Source: Nitrospinota bacterium (GTDB lineage: Bacteria; Nitrospinota_A; JADGAW01). Taken from it: a stretch of DNA of 7,293 nucleotides. The position numbers and the translations under genes were made by a program. Location of the stretch: the NCBI GenBank assembly GCA_015231815.1, contig JADGAW010000108.1, positions 1 to 7,293 of the forward strand, written 5' to 3'. This document shows positions 6,301 to 7,293 of this stretch, piece after piece. The notes below the pieces were generated by a model. The model had not been told where the DNA came from, did no database searches, and saw nothing but the letters and a program-made list of their open reading frames with translations. Position 1 is the first letter of the stretch, and every line of letters begins with the position of its first letter.

Positions 6301-7293
6301 TGCTCCCTGGTAGCGTTCAGCGGTCTTTTTTGCTGCTTCGGGGTCTGCCGCCATGACATTATTGAACCATTCTTTCTCCAAGTGATAACGACCGTCTTCC
6401 CTTGGCGGGTCGCCAAGAATTTCTGCAGCGCGCTCTGATTGATAGTAGTAGTCAGGGTCACTGTAATCGACATGCCAGTATCCGCTGCTGGTCAACTCAA
6501 GTGCGATATCAGCCAGGAAGTTGGCGCGATTGATTTGCTCTTCAGCCATCTTACGCTCAGTGATGTCAATGAGCCATGCGAGGATGCCTTCCTCGCCCTG
6601 ATGGTTTATGGGTTGGAAGGTGGCGAGCATATCCATCTGCACACCATCCTTGCCGACCATCTTCAACTCAAGATTCTTAACGATGCCATCCTGTTTCAGA
6701 CGCTTGATCATGGCATCCCGATCAGCAGGATCGGCATACATATCGGGTACTGGTTTATCAGCTTTGACACCAAACAGTTCCACAAAGATAGGATTGGCGA
6801 AACGGAGGATGCCATTAGAAGAAAACCCGACACAGACCGGACTGGCATCCATAATGCCCCGCAAACGCTCTTCGCTCTCCCTCACCTCAGCAGTTGTTTC
6901 CTCCAGCTCCGCCGTGCGTTCGGCAACCAGTTTTTCCAGCCCTTTTTGGTATTCCGCCAGTTCATCGCGCGCCTTCTGCGCATCCTCGGCAAGATTTATG
7001 GCCGCAACCCGCTCTCGCACCATTTCCTGATTACGCTCGCGGATAGCAAATTCAGCCTGTTTCGTCCGATACTGTTCCACGGAGAAAGAACCAAGCAGAC
7101 GGGCGAAATGCGCCAGATAGCCCAAAATATACGGCAGTTTCTTCTCTTCCATGACCGGAGCTTCCTGAACGGCCTCAAGATACGCATCGGTATCAAAACC
7201 GAACTTCTCTGCCTGCTCGCTGAAGAAAGCCAGATCCGGCTTCTCCATATGGAACTGGCCGATGAACACATTGGCAACGGTCACGCCTTCGAC
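3364..7293 (-). CDS. Hybrid sensor histidine kinase: PocR (partial)-PAS-PAS-PAS-HisKA-HATPase-REC-REC-HPt (5'-partial)
   Basis: This multistep phosphorelay kinase senses a ligand and passes phosphate His-Asp-His to an external response regulator. The frame is open to the window end. The GTG at 7284 is an internal Val of a PocR-domain strand (VEGVTVANVFIGQF), so the true start is outside. Counting that Val as residue 1: second half of a PocR ligand-binding domain (1-70), coiled coil (70-140), PAS1 (138-247), PAS2 (255-379), PAS3 (391-515), coiled coil (518-572), HisKA with His581 in SHEIRTP, and HATPase with Asn698, the DTGIG box (731-735) and the GGTGLGL box (760-766). Then REC1 (818-940; Asp824/825, Asp872, Thr903, Lys925), REC2 (966-1085; Glu972, Asp973, Asp1016, Thr1046, Lys1068) and HPt (1105-1212; His1161 in HTVKG) follow. 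A helical tail (1235-1306) has a KRKPKPCKEA segment and ends at TAA (3366-3364). No membrane helix is visible, so it is probably cytosolic. PocR domains are thought to bind small organic compounds; the ligand here is unknown. No response regulator is adjacent. Confidence 0.95.
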   Translation of the reverse strand, partial: VEGVTVANVFIGQFHMEKPDLAFFSEQAEKFGFDTDAYLEAVQEAPVMEEKKLPYILGYLAHFARLLGSFSVEQYRTKQAEFAIRERNQEMVRERVAAINLAEDAQKARDELAEYQKGLEKLVAERTAELEETTAEVRESEERLRGIMDASPVCVGFSSNGILRFANPIFVELFGVKADKPVPDMYADPADRDAMIKRLKQDGIVKNLELKMVGKDGVQMDMLATFQPINHQGEEGILAWLIDITERKMAEEQINRANFLADIALELTSSGYWHVDYSDPDYYYQSERAAEILGDPPREDGRYHLEKEWFNNVMAADPEAAKKTAERYQGAIDGKYPTYYSTYGYKSPVTGKVVWVEAAGKLVRDENGKALFMYGAYQDITERKLADEELKKINFMADNALDLTKAGFWHIDLTDQEWYTSSARAAAIFGDPPSEGYRYKLMDHWGECVKAGDPEAAERTFANYVAAVAGEIPRYDATYAYKRPVDGKVVWIHAIGDIVRDENGVATDMYGVTQDITEYVQAERKIQLAKEEAEETSKKLEKALEESEVLMLEADFAREEALRMSKVAEEANQAKSDFLANMSHEIRTPMNAIIGMSHLALQTDLKPKQFDYISKVQGSAQSLLGIINDILDFSKIEAGKMDMERIDFYLNDVLDNLANMITIKAEEKGIEFLYSLGKNVPLSLVGDPLRLGQILINLAGNAVKFTDTGGEIVVSITCEEDEDEGVTLRFSVKDTGIGLTKEQQGKLFQAFSQADGSTTRKYGGTGLGLTISKRMVELMDGKIWVESEQGKGSDFIFTAKFGINESKQVRILQPSIDLRNMRVLVVDDNQTSREILKNTLESMSFVVDVAVSGEEGIEKLEKAAQEKPFELVLMDWKMPKMDGIKASQRIKSDKLLQKIPTIIMVTAHGREEIVRQAEETGLDGFLIKPVSPSTMLDTIMSVFGKGEERTKAFANGKEKATLTYSFTGGQILLAEDNEINQQVAKEILEGVGLHIDIANNGKEAVQMAEKKEYDGILMDLQMPEMDGLKATGVLRANETFKELPIIAMTANAMAGDKERCLEAGMNDHVAKPIDPKALFSTLEKWIKPKNPVTAKQKTKTSEQEIIIPEIAGIDTTAGLQRVGGNKKLYHNLLVRFHEDYASVQNEIEALIEKEDSKTAERLVHTVKGVAANIGADDIAKATAKLEAAIKAGNQDEFAQLIENVSASLNPVMQALKEVKPIEEAPLAEKHEGAEATSPEELLKSLQELEPHIQKRKPKPCKEAMEAIAALTWPEDLIDDINQLSTFIKKYKFKDAESLLNQIVNKLNAL
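5740..6522 (-). repeat. Tandem duplicated PAS domains inside the kinase
   Basis: Residues 255-379 (6522-6148) and 391-515 (6114-5740) align without gaps over 125 positions with about 69 identities by hand count. Shared landmarks are NF.AD.AL.LT..G.WH.D, R-A-A-x-I-x-G-D-P-P, ADPEAA/GDPEAA, GKVVW, VRDENG and QDITE. The domain was duplicated within the gene and the copies then diverged at the protein level. PAS1 upstream does not share this pattern. Confidence 0.8.

Noticed and set aside
6608..7030. A 140-codon + strand open frame opposite PAS1 and the coiled coil
   Set aside because: It is Ser/Arg-rich low-complexity translation, typical of the reverse strand of a Glu/Ala-rich coiled coil; no independent evidence.

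Overview
The window is a bacterial accessory-type segment with four protein-coding units and no RNA gene or CRISPR array that I can see. From left to right it holds: (1) the 3' part of an AT-rich, mostly helical gene of unknown function on the + strand, open at the left edge (2-1552); (2) a remnant of an IS481-family insertion sequence on the + strand, with its transposase reading frame disturbed and cut off at the C-terminus (about 1571-2653); (3) a DUF1016/YhcG-type PD-(D/E)XK nuclease gene on the - strand, cut off inside its catalytic domain exactly where the IS remnant ends (2614-3360); and (4) a very large hybrid sensor histidine kinase on the - strand that runs off the right edge (3364-7293).

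The kinase is the one apparently healthy large gene. From its N-terminus the visible part reads: second half of a PocR-type ligand-binding domain, coiled coil, PAS, two duplicated PAS domains, coiled coil, HisKA, HATPase, two receiver domains, HPt, and a helical C-terminal tail. All the phosphorelay residues are present (His581, Asp872, Asp1016, His1161, counted from the GTG at 7284). No output response regulator is in the window. The nuclease gene starts 3 bases after the kinase stop codon, so the two look co-transcribed, but the nuclease gene is much more AT-rich and is probably a later arrival.

The most informative spot is the IS/nuclease boundary. Both genes are recognisable right up to about 2642-2653 and then stop, in convergent orientation, with no IS right end. 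A plain insertion would not give this. It points to a deletion or recombination between two loci sharing a short stretch of bases, or to a chimeric assembly join. The transposase also carries two compensating frame changes that replace about 20 residues between its second and third catalytic acids.

Organism: the domain style of the kinase (PocR, multiple PAS, two REC, HPt), IS481 elements and DUF1016 nucleases are common in environmental Gram-negative bacteria with large signalling repertoires, such as Desulfobacterota and related phyla. I cannot place it more exactly. Composition is mosaic: sampled 60-base lines are about 20-28% G+C in the first gene, 32-35% in the nuclease gene and 55% in the PAS-coding part of the kinase. 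I do not see a convincing new biological system. The notable points are the damaged junction, the frame-scrambled transposase, the PAS duplication and an unrecognised TPR-like gene with a cysteine cluster.
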